A stretch of 64,000 nt of DNA. It comes from Cristatella mucedo (lineage: Eukaryota; Bryozoa; Phylactolaemata; Cristatellidae). Position numbers and translations under genes: made by a program. The notes beneath the pieces were generated by a model that searched no databases, was not told where the DNA came from, and saw only the letters and a list, made by a program, of their open reading frames with translations. The DNA lies in contig WPIO01000005.1 in assembly GCA_009760855.2 (NCBI GenBank), positions 4,696,001-4,760,000 on the forward strand. The letters run 5' to 3'. Below are positions 32,400-43,544 of this stretch, piece by piece; position 1 is the stretch's first letter; each line of letters opens with the position of its first letter.

Positions 32400-33440
32400 G
32401 CAAGCACGCGCATTCGTCGCGAACTCGCCGTGAACCTTCTCGATCAACGACACTCACATTCGCTCTCTGACGCAGGCGACGAGGCAACGGAGCACTCGTT
32501 GGGCTCTGAAGCGCTATGAGCCGACAACACAGTTGAGCGCTGGCTTACGAAGACCGTCTGCCGTCCTATACCACCGGCCGGTGCGCTATATGGCATAGCA
32601 TGACAGAGGCGATGAAGACAGGCAAGCCCACCTCTCCAGGCTGGAAAAAACCCCGGCGTTCCCCGGTTGACAGTGGACATTTGACCAAAGATTTTGACTG
32701 CACAGCCAAAGCAGCCTGCTAGGTGCACCCATGCCTCAGTGTGCCCAAACAGGTGACGCGCCACCACCGTCGCTGCTAAGACGCCGAAATGCCGATTGGG
32801 GATGTCCTGCTCGGTTTCCATACCTCGGGGCGACTGCCGCAGGAGCCTATGGGGCGAGCTATTACGGTAGCTGGACGTCAGTTCCGGGAAACACTCTGCG
32901 AAACCGCCGGAGACGGGCCGAGTTGCCTGGCACGTACAATAACTTTCTCGCCTGCTACCCATTTCAAATGACGGATAGCTCAAGCCGACGGCAGAATGCC
33001 CAGGTGATTGATCCGCATAGTGAGCCCAAAAGCGGCCGAAGTCGACAAGCACGAGCGAGCCACACGGTGGCTTCTCCTCCGTAGCCGATTCTAGCGTGCG
33101 GCGCGATACTTTGCGCCGAAATTTATTTCGTGTTACTGACGCGTGGGCAGACGATACGCACACAAGTGCGACAGATAGCGGGCTCACAATAGCGTCGCTC
33201 AGTGCGAGTGAAGCGTGTGCACAGCTCACAGCGAAGCCGCCTAGCGGTCACAGCACGTGCCACCAGCGCGGACAGAGGCAGAGGAAACTGCTCGACGCCC
33301 TCCGTCTGCTCAACGCTCAACCGAGCGCTGTCGACGGCGGAGCGGATGGAGCAGAGGTGATGCAGCGAATTATCGCAATCGGCCGCATTAAACTCTAACA
33401 ATGGTGAGACTGACCGGAAATCGGCGGCCGTCGCCAAGCT
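32400..33440 (-). pseudogene. U3 module, unit E: longest open frame of the family
   Basis: An open frame of 261 codons (33229-32444, no ATG needed internally) includes SSAHASVTRNKFRRKVSRRT, FAECFPELTSSYRNSSPHRL, IPNRHFGVLAATVVARHLFG and GGIGRQTVFVSQRSTV, ending SSPASESE before GTGAGT. The middle and end align in the same frame with units C, D and F. Against it: the antisense strand is also open (32731-33084), and the hydrophobic exon of unit B lies in another frame. A short copy of its 3' end is duplicated at 32090-32150. Start codon not identifiable; function unknown. Confidence 0.4.
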
Positions 33441-33688
33441 CAATTTTCGAGTGAATACTCGTGTACACCTTTAAACTTTAAGTAACATATTCGCAAGCCA
33501 GGTTTATTTAGCGACGGCAGAGCTTCAACCACTTGACATGCACCGCTATGATCTCCGCCTGGTGGAGCGCTAGCTGCGAGCTCATTGGTCGATGGTGTAT
33601 AGCTCATCGTCATTGGTCGATCGTGTATAGCTGCGGCGCTGGTTCTGGTGGCCTTACGAAGTACGCGTCTTGACTCACTGAAGGCGTC

Positions 33689-33778
<90 letters not shown>

Positions 33779-33787
33779 GTCTCTCTG

Positions 33788-33839
<52 letters not shown>

Positions 33840-33918
33840 TCTATCTCTCTCTCTGTCTCTCTGTCTCTCTCTCTTTCACTCTCTCTGTTTCACTCACTCT
33901 CTCTTTCACTCTCTCTTT
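33689..33918 (+). repeat. (CT)n microsatellite between U3 and F4
   Basis: About 230 bp of nearly pure CT with interspersed CTAT and CTGT. On the U3 sense strand it is GA, the same polarity as the tracts upstream of U3 in units A and B. The poly(Ser-Leu) ORF across it is an artefact. Confidence 0.95.
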
Positions 33919-33960
33919 TTTTTCCTCTCGCGGCCTAATTCGAGACTGTTCGCCTATCCT

Positions 33961-34291
<331 letters not shown>

Positions 34292-34294
34292 TGT

Positions 34295-34735
34295 CGCAGC
34301 TCGATGGCGGTGAGGGCGGGGCGGGGCGTTTCTGTTGTACGTACGTACATCCGAGCCGCAGGCGGCCGGCGAGGTGCCGCATTTCGACGGATGTGATCTG
34401 ATTGGCGGCAACTTGATACGGACGCTCGAGCGCCTCGATGCGGCCGCACCACAAGTAAATTACTTGAACACTTCCAGCCCTCTGGCCCTCGTTGGGCAAA
34501 TGTTCGCCCAGCGGATTACTCTCTCGTCTTCGCGTGACTCGACGCCTACAGCACGCACGCAGGCATTGCCTCAGGCCATCGTCCTGTTTGCCTTCAAGCA
34601 TGGTTTCTCGAACGTATAATCTTCAACCGAGATATCCGACCCGAGCAAGGCGCCACAGTGGTGGAGAGGTCACCCTGGGCTACGTACGAGCGATCGGTTT
34701 CACATTTCTTCAGCGACCGTTGTGCAGTGCTGACT
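34295..34735. other. No gene seen; U3-flank-like
   Basis: GC-rich, several ORFs on both strands. The right end (34620-34735) is homologous in inverted orientation to about 52030-51930, next to the minus-strand LINE there. Confidence 0.35.
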
Positions 34736-34739
34736 AAAA

Positions 34740-35260
34740 AACCGGTATGCAGCTACAGAAAATTGCTAAAATTCGAGCTTGTTCAAACAGGGATATCACA
34801 TCTAAATTGGTCCATGCATTTGTGACATCCGGTCTCGACTTCTGTAACTCGCCGCTTAGTGGTCTACCGGTCGATGCAATCAGGCGCTGACATTTCGTGC
34901 AAAACTGTGCAGCTGGGTTCATCGTTCGTGAGCGGCGCAATTACAATATCACACTATTCTCGCTGACCTGAACTCGCTCCTAATAAAGCAACACATCGAA
35001 TTCACGTTTTGTCGCTTACTTTTATGTCCCTTCATTCTTTGGCTCCGGCCTACCTGTCAGATCTACACCCCCACCATGCTAAGCTTCGCACCAACTGCTT
35101 TTATAAATCTAACTGTTTACCTATACCTCGTACGAACCTTAAAATGTTCGGAGACCATGCCTTTTGTTCGTATGCTCACAAAACCAGGAAATTACTGCCG
35201 AAGCACGTCTCAACATCCCTGACAAGACGATATTTACGATGAAGCTTACAATGCACCGAT
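34740..35260 (+). mobile_element. LINE (family 1) RT C-terminal part
   Basis: Typical CR1/L2-type C-terminal region, broken by stops: IRACSNRDITSKLVHAFVTS, LDFCNS, then SLAPAYLSDLHPHHAKLRTN (open frame 35009-35242). A minus-strand copy of the same region is at 51430-51774. 5' truncated, no ATT tail here. Confidence 0.7.
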
Positions 35261-35355
35261 TTATTACTGCTTTGCTAGATCTTTGTGGTTTGTTTTTCGT
35301 GTGCATGTACCTGCTTACACTATGCCTGCTGCTTTGAGCGTCAAGCTGCTTGCCT

Positions 35356-35811
35356 TTACCTATTCGATCGTAGCTGCAGCGCTATGGCTGATACACTTGA
35401 AGAGTGAGCGTTTCCCTCCTTTAGCGTCCAGCCTTGCGCCATATTGCGGCAACGGCAACGGAAGTACGAGCGGCAACATGGAAGTCCTGCATCTGTCGCC
35501 GATATCAGTCTGCAGGCCGAAACCACTTCCGCCAGAATTTCTGAGACCGATACATAACTCCAATCTTCCCGTTGGTATGACCATTGTGGAACCGGCGTCG
35601 CTTTTGATTGAGCAGCAATTTCTCCTAACCATTCTAGCGGGTTAAAGTAATCTTGAAGTCCCGGCGACTTTTCGCATGTGACGCGTGTGAGCGGACCCGT
35701 AGAGCAACAGTCAACCACGCACGGCCCGTTGCATGCGACCTCTTTTGCATTCAGTAGCTCAGAACTCGGCTCTAGCAGATACAAATGAATACATATACAA
35801 TTGAGTTATAT
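35356..35811 (-). CDS. Orphan exon-like ORF of about 150 codons
   Basis: Minus-strand open frame without a nearby ATG, so internal exon at best. It reads KEVACNGPCVVDCCSTGPLT, NPLEWLGEIAAQSKATPVPQ and SYQREDWSYVSVSEILAEVV, a balanced composition with several Trp and Cys. It does not repeat in the window and lies between two LINE fragments, so it could be a piece of a mobile element. A plus-strand ORF (35283-35645, with a hydrophobic stretch SVKLLAFTYSIVAAALWLIH) overlaps it. Confidence 0.3.
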
Positions 35812-36119
35812 TACATTATCAAAGAACCATGCAGCTCATGTATATCCCCGAGTCATTATCTTCACCGGTACGAGCGTTGACGTAGTTACTAATAAACGCT
35901 GATATCTCGCATGGTACCACCCAACTGTTGAAATTGCTGTGAGGAGGGAACTTTTAAACCAGCTGCACCACCCACTCTTTTTATTTACTAAAAACCACCG
36001 TTCTAATTGGACTGCACTTTAAACTTAGTAATTTCTCCATGCCCGAAGAGCGACCGAGTGATTTTAAACGGGAAAAGATCGACGTCACGGTTGATTAACT
36101 GTATTTCCAACTAGTAATA

Positions 36120-37280
36120 ACAAAAAGGCTTTAGAGTTCCGTGCTAGGTCCGGTTCTTCTTGCGGTTTGCACTCTCTCTCTTGCTAATGTGATTGCCATG
36201 CACAATCTAGGGTTTCACTTCTATCCGGATGACACTCAGCTGTACCTTTGCTTTGATCCTACCCAGCCTTCGAGCAAATCGAATTCTCGCGACTCACTTG
36301 CTGCATGTATTGATGACATCCGCACATGGGTGGCAGCAAATTTTCTGAAACTCAGCGATGATACAACGAACTCACTGATTATGGGCAAACCTAGCGTTAT
36401 TGAGAAATTGGAAAGGCTGACGCTCAAAATTGGCTCTGCCAAATTATCTCCGACTGAATCAGCTCGAAATCAAGGGCTCATGGTCCAAAGTGACCTCACA
36501 TTAGGCGACCACATCAGCTCCGCAATAAAGTCTTCCTACTTTCAGTTACATGACAGTACTACAATTCGGGCTTGTTTGGGTAAGGATACCACGTCTAAGC
36601 GGGTATGTGCATATGTGACATCCCGTCTTGAATTCTGTAACTCACTGCATGCTGGCCTACCGGCATGTGCAATTAGGCGATTACAGCTGGTGCAAAACGC
36701 CTCAGCTAATCTCATCAGTCGTGAGCGATGCAGTTGCAACATCACACCACTTCTCGTCGACCAGCACTGGCTCTCAGTCAAGCAACAAATAAACGTCTAG
36801 GTTTTGTCTCTTACTTTTAGGTGACTTCATTCTTTCGCTCCAGCCTATCTCTCAGACCTACTCCTCCAGTTGGCCAAGCATCGTACCACCCGCTTTTTGG
36901 AATCCAATAGTTGTTTACAAATACGTTGTATCAAACTTAAATCCTTTGGAAACTGTTAAATTAGATCGTATGCTCCCAATGCAGTGAAGTAACTCCTGAC
37001 TTGCGTTAGAACATGCCCTTACTTGAGCACATTTAAAAAGAACTTGAAAACACACCTATTTAGGACACCATTTAGTGGGTCCCAGCGATTCGTCCTGTAT
37101 GTGTTAAAGGGTGCTGACACTGTGCATGCGGCCACTAACTATGTTATTCATGTTGCTTATTAAGCATTACATATCTCACCATTCATTCGCGTTTGACTTT
37201 GCAGCAAACGTAAAGCGTACAGAAGGAGATTAAGTTCTCTGAGGACGCTTTAGCATGGGCATTATAATTATAATTACTAT
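36120..37280 (+). mobile_element. LINE (family 1), RT palm to ATT tail
   Basis: A 5'-truncated CR1/L2/Jockey-superfamily element. The open frame 36141-36800 contains VLGPVL, the catalytic box as FYPDDTQLYL (usual FYADDTQLYL, so the Ala is replaced by Pro), DIRTWVAANFLKLSDDTTNS and RLEFCNSLHAGLPACAIRRL. The 3' end has GTAAAGCGTACAGAAGGAGA and ATTATAATTATAATT. Reverse transcriptase would copy element RNA at the target site; this copy is inactive. Confidence 0.8.
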
Positions 37281-37284
37281 TATT

Positions 37285-37735
37285 GGCACTAGCACACGTC
37301 GCACGTCGGCAAGTGGAGCGTTTATCAAACGTATCGTCGTTTTGCCTATTGGCCGGTGTGTGGCGATACTGACAGGAAATCTTCAAGTTGAACTCGTTCC
37401 GATGTCCGACACGTCTCGGACGGGTGAGGAGACCGCTAAACCGTCACCGCGGCATGCACACTTAGCATACCGCCCGCCTTTGTCATCCCGCCACCCAGTG
37501 AGCTGCTGTTTATGCAACTCGAGACGCTTCTCCTATTCCCCTGTATTCCTAAGTTCCCCGGCGTTCCCATATTCCCCGGAATTCCCAGGAAAGAGCTCAC
37601 CAAAATCTATGCACCCGCGTCGGTCCGTCTGGACCATCTGTTCGCTTCTTCCAAGTCCGAGCGACTCAACCCGACGTATCGGCGCTTCTTAGTCCGCCTG
37701 AGCCTTGTTGCTAGGCCGCCGAGCATGTGCTATTC
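37285..37735 (+). repeat. Repeat R3, 5' piece a
   Basis: Starts directly after the LINE tail (CACTAGCACACGTCGCACG) and stops at 37735, where a new LINE fragment begins. Same start and nearly the same stop as 38355-38704. Matches 40890-41240. Confidence 0.65.
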
Positions 37736-37739
37736 TGCG

Positions 37740-38350
37740 TTGGTTCTTGCTCTTAGTTCTTTTCACGGTTTATATTCTCCCTCTTGCTGATGTGATCGCC
37801 AAGCACCATCTAAGCTTTCACTTCTATGCGGATGACACTCAGTTGTACTTTTGCTTTGATCCCTCCCAACCTTTAAGCACCTCAAATTCTCTCAACTCAC
37901 TTGCTGCATGTATTCATGACATCCGCACACGGATGGCAGCAAATTTTCTGAAGCTAAACGATGATAAAACTAACTTTTTAGTTATGGGAAAACCAAGTGT
38001 GATCGAGAAATGGGAAAGGCCGACTCTCAAAATTGACTCTGCCAACATATCTCCGGCTGAATCAGCTCGAAATCTAGGTGTCATGTTTCAATGTGATATC
38101 TCGTTAGACGACCACATCAGCTCCTTAATCAAGTCTGCTTACTTTCAGTTACATGACGTTGCTAAAATTCGGGCTTGTTTGGATAGGGATACCACGTGAC
38201 ACCACTAACATATTATTCATGTTGCTTGTCAAGCATGGTAATACTCGTCATTCAATCGCGTTTCCCTTTGCAGCAAATATAAAGCGCCTAGAGATAGGTT
38301 GTGTCCTCTGAGGGCGCTTTATCAAGTGCATTATTATTACTATTATTATT
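37740..38350 (+). mobile_element. LINE (family 1), RT fragment with internal deletion
   Basis: Open frame to 38199 includes YILPL-type sequence out of frame at its start, then HHLSFHFYADDTQLYFCFDP (intact YADD box), DIRTRMAANFLKLNDDKTNF and ESARNLGVMFQCDISLDDHI. At 38199 it jumps to the 3' UTR (ACTAACATATTATTCATG) and ends in (ATT)n at 38350, so the thumb and C-terminal region are deleted. Confidence 0.8.
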
Positions 38351-38354
38351 GCTA

Positions 38355-38704
38355 TTGGCGCTAGGGCACGTCGCATGTTGGCAAGTGGTGCATTTATTAA
38401 ATGTATCGTCGTTTTGCCTATTGGCCTTTGTGTGGCGGCACTGACAGGAACAGTTTACGTCGCATTCGTTCCGATGGCCGACAGGTGACGAGGCCGCGTA
38501 GCAGCCACCGCGGTATCGACACTTAGCATACCGCCCGCCTTTGTCATCCCGCCATCCAGCGACCTGCGGTTTATTTAACTCGAGTCGCTTCTCCTATTCC
38601 CCGGTATTCCTACGCTTCCCGGCATTCCTATGTTTCCCGGAATTCCTAGGAAAGAGCCCAGCAAAATCCATGTACCCACGTCGGCCCGTCTGGACCGAAC
38701 GTTC
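38355..38704 (+). repeat. Repeat R3, 5' piece b
   Basis: Tandem counterpart of 37285-37735. The minus strand reads a Cys-rich frame (NECDVNCSCQCRHTKANRQN, NKCTTCQHATCPSAN), and farther along Gly-X-Y triplets (GIPGNIGMPGSVGIPGN). The Cys-rich frame is continuous here only because of an 11-base difference from the other piece, so I do not call a gene. Confidence 0.6.
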
Positions 38705-39362
38705 GCTTCTGGCCTACCAGCATGTGAGATCAGGCGATTGCAGCAGGTGCAAAACTCCGCAGCTAGGCTTGTCTGTCGTGAGCTTCGCAGTTGCCACATC
38801 ACACCGCTTCTCGCCGACCTGCATTGGCTACCAGTCAAGCAACTTCAAGGTTTTGTCGCTCACTTTTAGGTCACTTCATTTATTGGCTCCATGCCTCTCT
38901 TTCAGATCTACACCCCCACCAGGTAAAGTATCGTACCACCCGCTTTTCGGAATCCAACAGTCTACCAATACCTCGTACAAACCTCAAATCCTTTGGAGAT
39001 CGTGCATTTAGTTCGCATGGTCCCAAAACCTGGAATTCCTTCCCGACTTGCGTCAGAACATCCCCTGACTTGTCCACATTTAAAGTGAACTTAAAAACAC
39101 CCCTATTTAGGACAGCATTTAGTGGGTCCGTGTAATTCGTCCATAATGTGCCTTTGCGTGCTGACACTGTGCATGCTGCCACTAACCAAATTTGCATGCT
39201 GACCCTGTGAATGTCACCCCTAACCATGCTATTCATGTTGTTTATCAAGCATGATGTTACTCACCGTTCAATTGCATTTCCCGTTGCAGCAAATGTAAAG
39301 CGCCTATAAAGAGATTGAGTTCTCTGAGGGCGCTTTATCTAGTGCATTATTATCATTGTTTA
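38705..39362 (+). mobile_element. LINE (family 1), C-terminal part to ATT tail
   Basis: Begins within GLPACEIRRLQQVQNSAARL, continues HITPLLADLHWLPVKQ, then NLKSFGDRAFSSHGPKTWNS and FKVNLKTPLFRTAF in a shifted frame, and ends GTAAAGCGCCTATAAAGAGA...CTTTATCTAGTGC(ATT)n. Typical of the region after the RT domain in CR1/L2 elements. Confidence 0.8.
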
Positions 39363-39371
39363 TATAACATG

Positions 39372-40885
39372 ACGTCTCGACGCTTCTCAGTCCGCCGGAG
39401 CCACGTTGCTATGCCGCCACGCATGAGCTCCTCTAGTCAGCTCTGCTACACCGGACGTCCCTGTCACCGATGTCGCCTCCGACTTGAAATCCTGCGTATA
39501 GAAGAAGTGGCCGGGCTATAGAAAAGCCGGAAGAAAGCTGGCATTTGCATTTGTATTTTGTATTAGTATTTTGCATATTTTGTGTTTTGTATTTGCATTT
39601 TGTATATTTTGTATATACCTAATTTGGCTGCTGCCGCTGCTGCCGCTGCTGCCGCTGCTGCCGCTGCTGCCGCTAATGCCGCTGCTGCCGCTGCTGCCGC
39701 TAATGCCGCTGCTGCCGCTGCTGCCGCTGCTGCCGCCGCTGCTGCCGCTGCTGCCGCTGCTGCCTCTGCTGCCGCTGCTTGCAATTTCAGTATCTATAGA
39801 GAGATCGGGCGATAGACGCCGCCACCGATGCCACCGCCGCCGCCGCACTGCTGCTGCTGCGTACGGCATGTTTATCGATGCAGCAGCTGCTCGCGGAGGC
39901 TTGCGCTCGCTGAATCCTCAGCCACTGCTGCGTCCGGCTGAGCTCACGGACCACTCGCTGTAGGAACGCTCCTGCTCCAATCGCCCTCTGAGCGCGGCCG
40001 CGGTGCGACTCCGCCAGCCCCGCCCGGCTCAATTGGGCTGACGATAGAGGTTCGCCTCAGCTCGCCGCGAATGCTTTGAGAAATGATCGCCCAGAGATTG
40101 TTGGTCTTGCCACGGCCGCCGGCCATGCCGCACCGATGGGCGTCGTCCCGAATTTTTCCACCCGCAGTATCATCGCTTTCACTGCTCCGACAAACCTAAC
40201 TACGTTTCACATACTCGCTCGATTTGCACAAGCTCTTTAGGTCAATTTAGGTGCATTAAATGAATAATCGCTCAATTCTTGCCTTGCGTAGACCGATAGG
40301 TCAACGATCCTTTTGAGACGAGCACCCGCACGCCTCTTGAACCTGACGGGCAGACTGCTTTGCGTCGGCTCACGCCATTTTCCTCTGCATCTGGCTTTAG
40401 GAAACTGCACGACCATTGATGACGACAAGGGTTTTGCCTGGGTCAAAATAGGATGCAGCCACTTACCGAATAGGGGAGGGGCAAGGAGGAAATTCTTCCG
40501 AGCGCTGGATCAGAGGCACTTCATCAGGGGCTTATCAAATGGGAACCAGATACTAGGGAGGGGGCATCTGTGTGTTCTTCCCCGAGCACAAAATATCTTA
40601 GCATCGCCACTGGTCGTTCGGCGCGCCCCTAGGGAAATCAACTGAGGAGAAAACTGGCACATCTAAAGCTGGAATACGCTGAAGTTAATTCTCAGCTCGA
40701 TAGGAATGTAATTTCAGCATGACTCCACTTTAATGGAAGATTAAGGTTCTTTCGCAAGTTATCCGGAGACATTTGACAGGAGAGTGGTAAATTGTCACGT
40801 GGTCCTTGGAATGTAAATGACGCGGTGTGTGCATGGAATAGTGGGCGCTGCACGTTCTTGACTTGAATTGCATTTTAGATTGCTC
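39372..40885 (+). repeat. Repeat R3, copy 2
   Basis: Resumes R3 at the base corresponding to about 8570 in copy 1 and runs to the end near GCATTTTAGATTGCTCGAGT. Includes a TTTGTATTTTGCAT-type low-complexity block (39541-39617) and the hexanucleotide array below, both absent from copy 1. Confidence 0.7.
39627..39780 (+). repeat. Hexanucleotide (CTGCCG)n array
   Basis: About 25 units of CTGCCG with CTAATG and CTGCCT variants. In the three frames it reads poly-Ala, Leu-Pro or Cys-Arg/Cys; the ORFs are artefacts. It expands a short CTGCTG run present in copy 3 of R3 (about 41404-41420). Confidence 0.95.
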
Positions 40886-40889
40886 GAGT

Positions 40890-43490
40890 GCATGTGTCCG
40901 ATGTCCGACGCGTCTCCGACGGGTAAGGAGACCGCAAAGCCGTCAACGTTGCATGGACACTTAGCATACCGCCCGCCTTTCTCATTCCGCCACGCAGCGA
41001 CCTGCGGTTTATGCAACTCGAATCGCTTCTCCTATTACCCGGTATTCCTACGCTCCCCTGCGTTCCTATATTCCCCGAAATTCCTAGGGAAGAGCCTACC
41101 AAAATCCCTGCACCCGCGTCGGTCCGTCTGGACCAGCTGTTCGCTTCTGCCAAGTCCGCGCGACTCAACCCGACGTATCGGCACTTCTTCGTCCGCCGGA
41201 GCCTCATTGCTAGGCCGCCGAGCGTGTGCTCCTCTGCGTCAGCTCTACGCTACGCCGGACGTCCTTGCCACCGAGGTCACCACCAACTTGAAATCCTGAG
41301 TACGGGAGAAGTAGCTGGGCGGTAGAAAAGCAAGCAAAAAAGGCTGGGCGATGGAAAAGTGGCTGGGCGATAGTAAAGCCAGGCTTTTCTATTACCTAAT
41401 CTGGCTGCTGCTGCTCGCAATTCCGTATCTGTAGAGCGATCGGGCGCTAGATGCCGCTGCCGCCGCTGCACTGCTGCTGCTGCCTACGGCATCTTACTGG
41501 ATGCAGCATGTGCTTGGGGAGGTCCGGCTCGCGCTCGCTGAATCCTCTGCCACTGCAGCATCCGGCTGAGCTCACGGACTACTCGCTGGAGGAACACTCC
41601 TGCTCCGAGCGTGCCCTGAGCGCGGCCGCGGTGCGACTCCGCCAGCCCCGCCCGGGTCGATTAGGCTGACGACAGAGGTTCACTTCAGCGCTCCGCGAAC
41701 GCCTTGAGAAATGACCGCCCGGAGATTGTCAGTCTTGCCACAGCCGCTGGCTGCGCCACACCGCTGGTCGTCATCTCCAATTGTTCCGTTAAATATACCC
41801 AGTAAATAGATAAGCGCTCAAATCCTGCCCTGCGTAGACCTATAGGTCGACGATCGTTTTGAGACTAGCGCCTGCATGCCTCCTGAGCCTGACAGGCAGA
41901 CTGCCTTGGAACGGCAAACGCCATTTTCCTCAGCGTCTGGCTTTAGGGAACTGCATGACCATGGATGACCAGAAAGGTTTCGCACGGGTCAAACTAGGAT
42001 CCAGCGACCTACCGAATGGGGTCAAGGAACAAATTCTTACGAGCACTGGAAAAGGGGCACTTCATCACGGGGTTATCAAATGGGCACCGGATACTGGGGG
42101 GGCATCTGCGTGTTTTTCCCCGGGAACAAAATATGTTAGGAACGCCACTGCTCGTGCGGCGCGCTCCGAGTGAAATCAACTGAGGAGAAAACAGGCACAT
42201 CTGCACTGGTGCAGCTCTCAGCTTAGCCGCGATGGGAGCCCTTGCATTAGAGTGGGGGGGGGTCGACTAGGGCGCCTAGTACAGACCCAGCTCCTGACTC
42301 ACCTAGCTCAGGTTAGAATGGAGCTTTATGCAGGCGATGCGGATAGGAGATGGAGCGACTAATGTGGTTGTCTTAGCGGGTTCGACTTGGACAGCTAGTA
42401 CAGCCCGACCCCTGGTCTACCCGCTAAAGTTAGAATGAAGCCTGGTGCAGACGTTGCGGTCAGGATGTGCACCGACTAATATGCTGAAGTAGAAATAGCA
42501 GCGGCGCGCGAGGTCAGGAGTTGAGAGGGGAGAGAATATAATGAGACGAGTGAGAGCTTACTGAGACAGCTTGGGTAGTCGGGAGAGACTACGCCCCGAG
42601 AGCTCAGGGCTGCAGTTTGGTAGTCGATGCGAGACTACGCTTCAAGAGCACGAGAGGCGAACCTACTGCGACGGGCAGCTAAGTGCAACTTAGACTGAGC
42701 AGTTGTGTTCTGCCGGCTACTCAGTTAGCTGCTCGTATCTTGGGGTGCTGTAGCGACGCGCGCATAGGGTAGTTAGTTATACTCGGACTTCGGGGGTCGC
42801 TCAGTTAACTCCGTCGGACCGATACGCGCCGCGTAAACGCACAGGGTAGTTGGTTATACTCGGGCTTCAGGAGTTCGCGCAGTTAACTCCGTCGGTCCGG
42901 TACGCGCCGCGTAAAGCGCTTGCGCCGGCGCGTAACCACTACTAACAGGCCCACAATAAACTGTTGCTTTCGGCACCCAGTTATGGCCGCCTGTGTTTTA
43001 ACCGCACTGCAGCAATGCATCGCACAGTCCACCGGTAGAGAACCGGGGGACGAGCTTCTACGCGGTTACACATCTAAAGGTGGAATCCGCTAAAATTCGT
43101 TCTGAGCTCGATAGGAATGCAATTTCTGCATGACCCCACTTAACAGGAAGATTATAGGTTCTTTTGCTACTTATCCCGAGGCATTTGACAGGAGAGTGGT
43201 AAATTGGCGTGGGGGGCTTGGAATGCAAAAGACGCGGAGTGTGCACGGAGTGGTGGACACTTCATATTCTTGCCTTTAATTGCATTTTAGATAGCTCGAG
43301 TGCAGTAGCAGCCACTGCAGGGTTTCACTTCATGCGTCATGCGAGCTTCAACGGTAATACAGAAACCGAACTGTGGCGGCAAATCTGCGCTCAGCGGTGG
43401 CACGCCAGATATTCAATAGTATGCAGAGGGCTATCAGCGCGTACGCACGGTGCTTGTAACATTGTAAATCCACAAAGCCACAATGACTGA
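40890..43490 (+). repeat. Repeat R3, copy 3, split by an LTR
   Basis: Full R3 from its 5' piece (40890-41240) through 42201, interrupted by the LTR, then continuing 43075-43490. The 43180-43490 part matches 9700-9965. A frame of 104 codons (41011-41325) ends EILSTGEVAGR like copy 1; no function suggested. Confidence 0.75.
42202..43070 (+). mobile_element. Probable solo LTR, 869 bp, with 4-bp target duplication
   Basis: The insert starts TGCACTGGTGCAGCTC and ends GCGGTTACA, the TG...CA form of LTRs. It is flanked by CATC at 42198-42201 and 43071-43074. The empty site is visible in R3 copy 2 near 40658 (GGCACATCTAAAGC). Inside are TATAAT at about 42536 and AATAAA at about 42956, in plausible promoter and polyadenylation order on the plus strand. 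No internal coding region, so recombination between two LTRs probably removed it. Confidence 0.7.
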
Positions 43491-43544
43491 GCGACGATTC
43501 TCAGGGTCCGCTGCACAGCAATTTCTTCGTCGCACGTCAAGGCC

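Noticed and set aside
33648-33938. Long Ser-Leu ORF over the CT tract, and similar ORFs at 9935-10326, 34087-34601, 43864-44277 and 53019-53402
   Set aside because: They exist only because (CT)n and (GA)n have no stop codons in any frame.
39563-39869. Poly-Ala, Leu-Pro and Ser-Gly ORFs
   Set aside because: Artefacts of the CTGCCG hexanucleotide array.
39944-40126. Minus ORF with a GGRGKT stretch as a P-loop protein
   Set aside because: Only 60 codons, not preserved in R3 copies 1 and 3, and no other NTPase motifs nearby.
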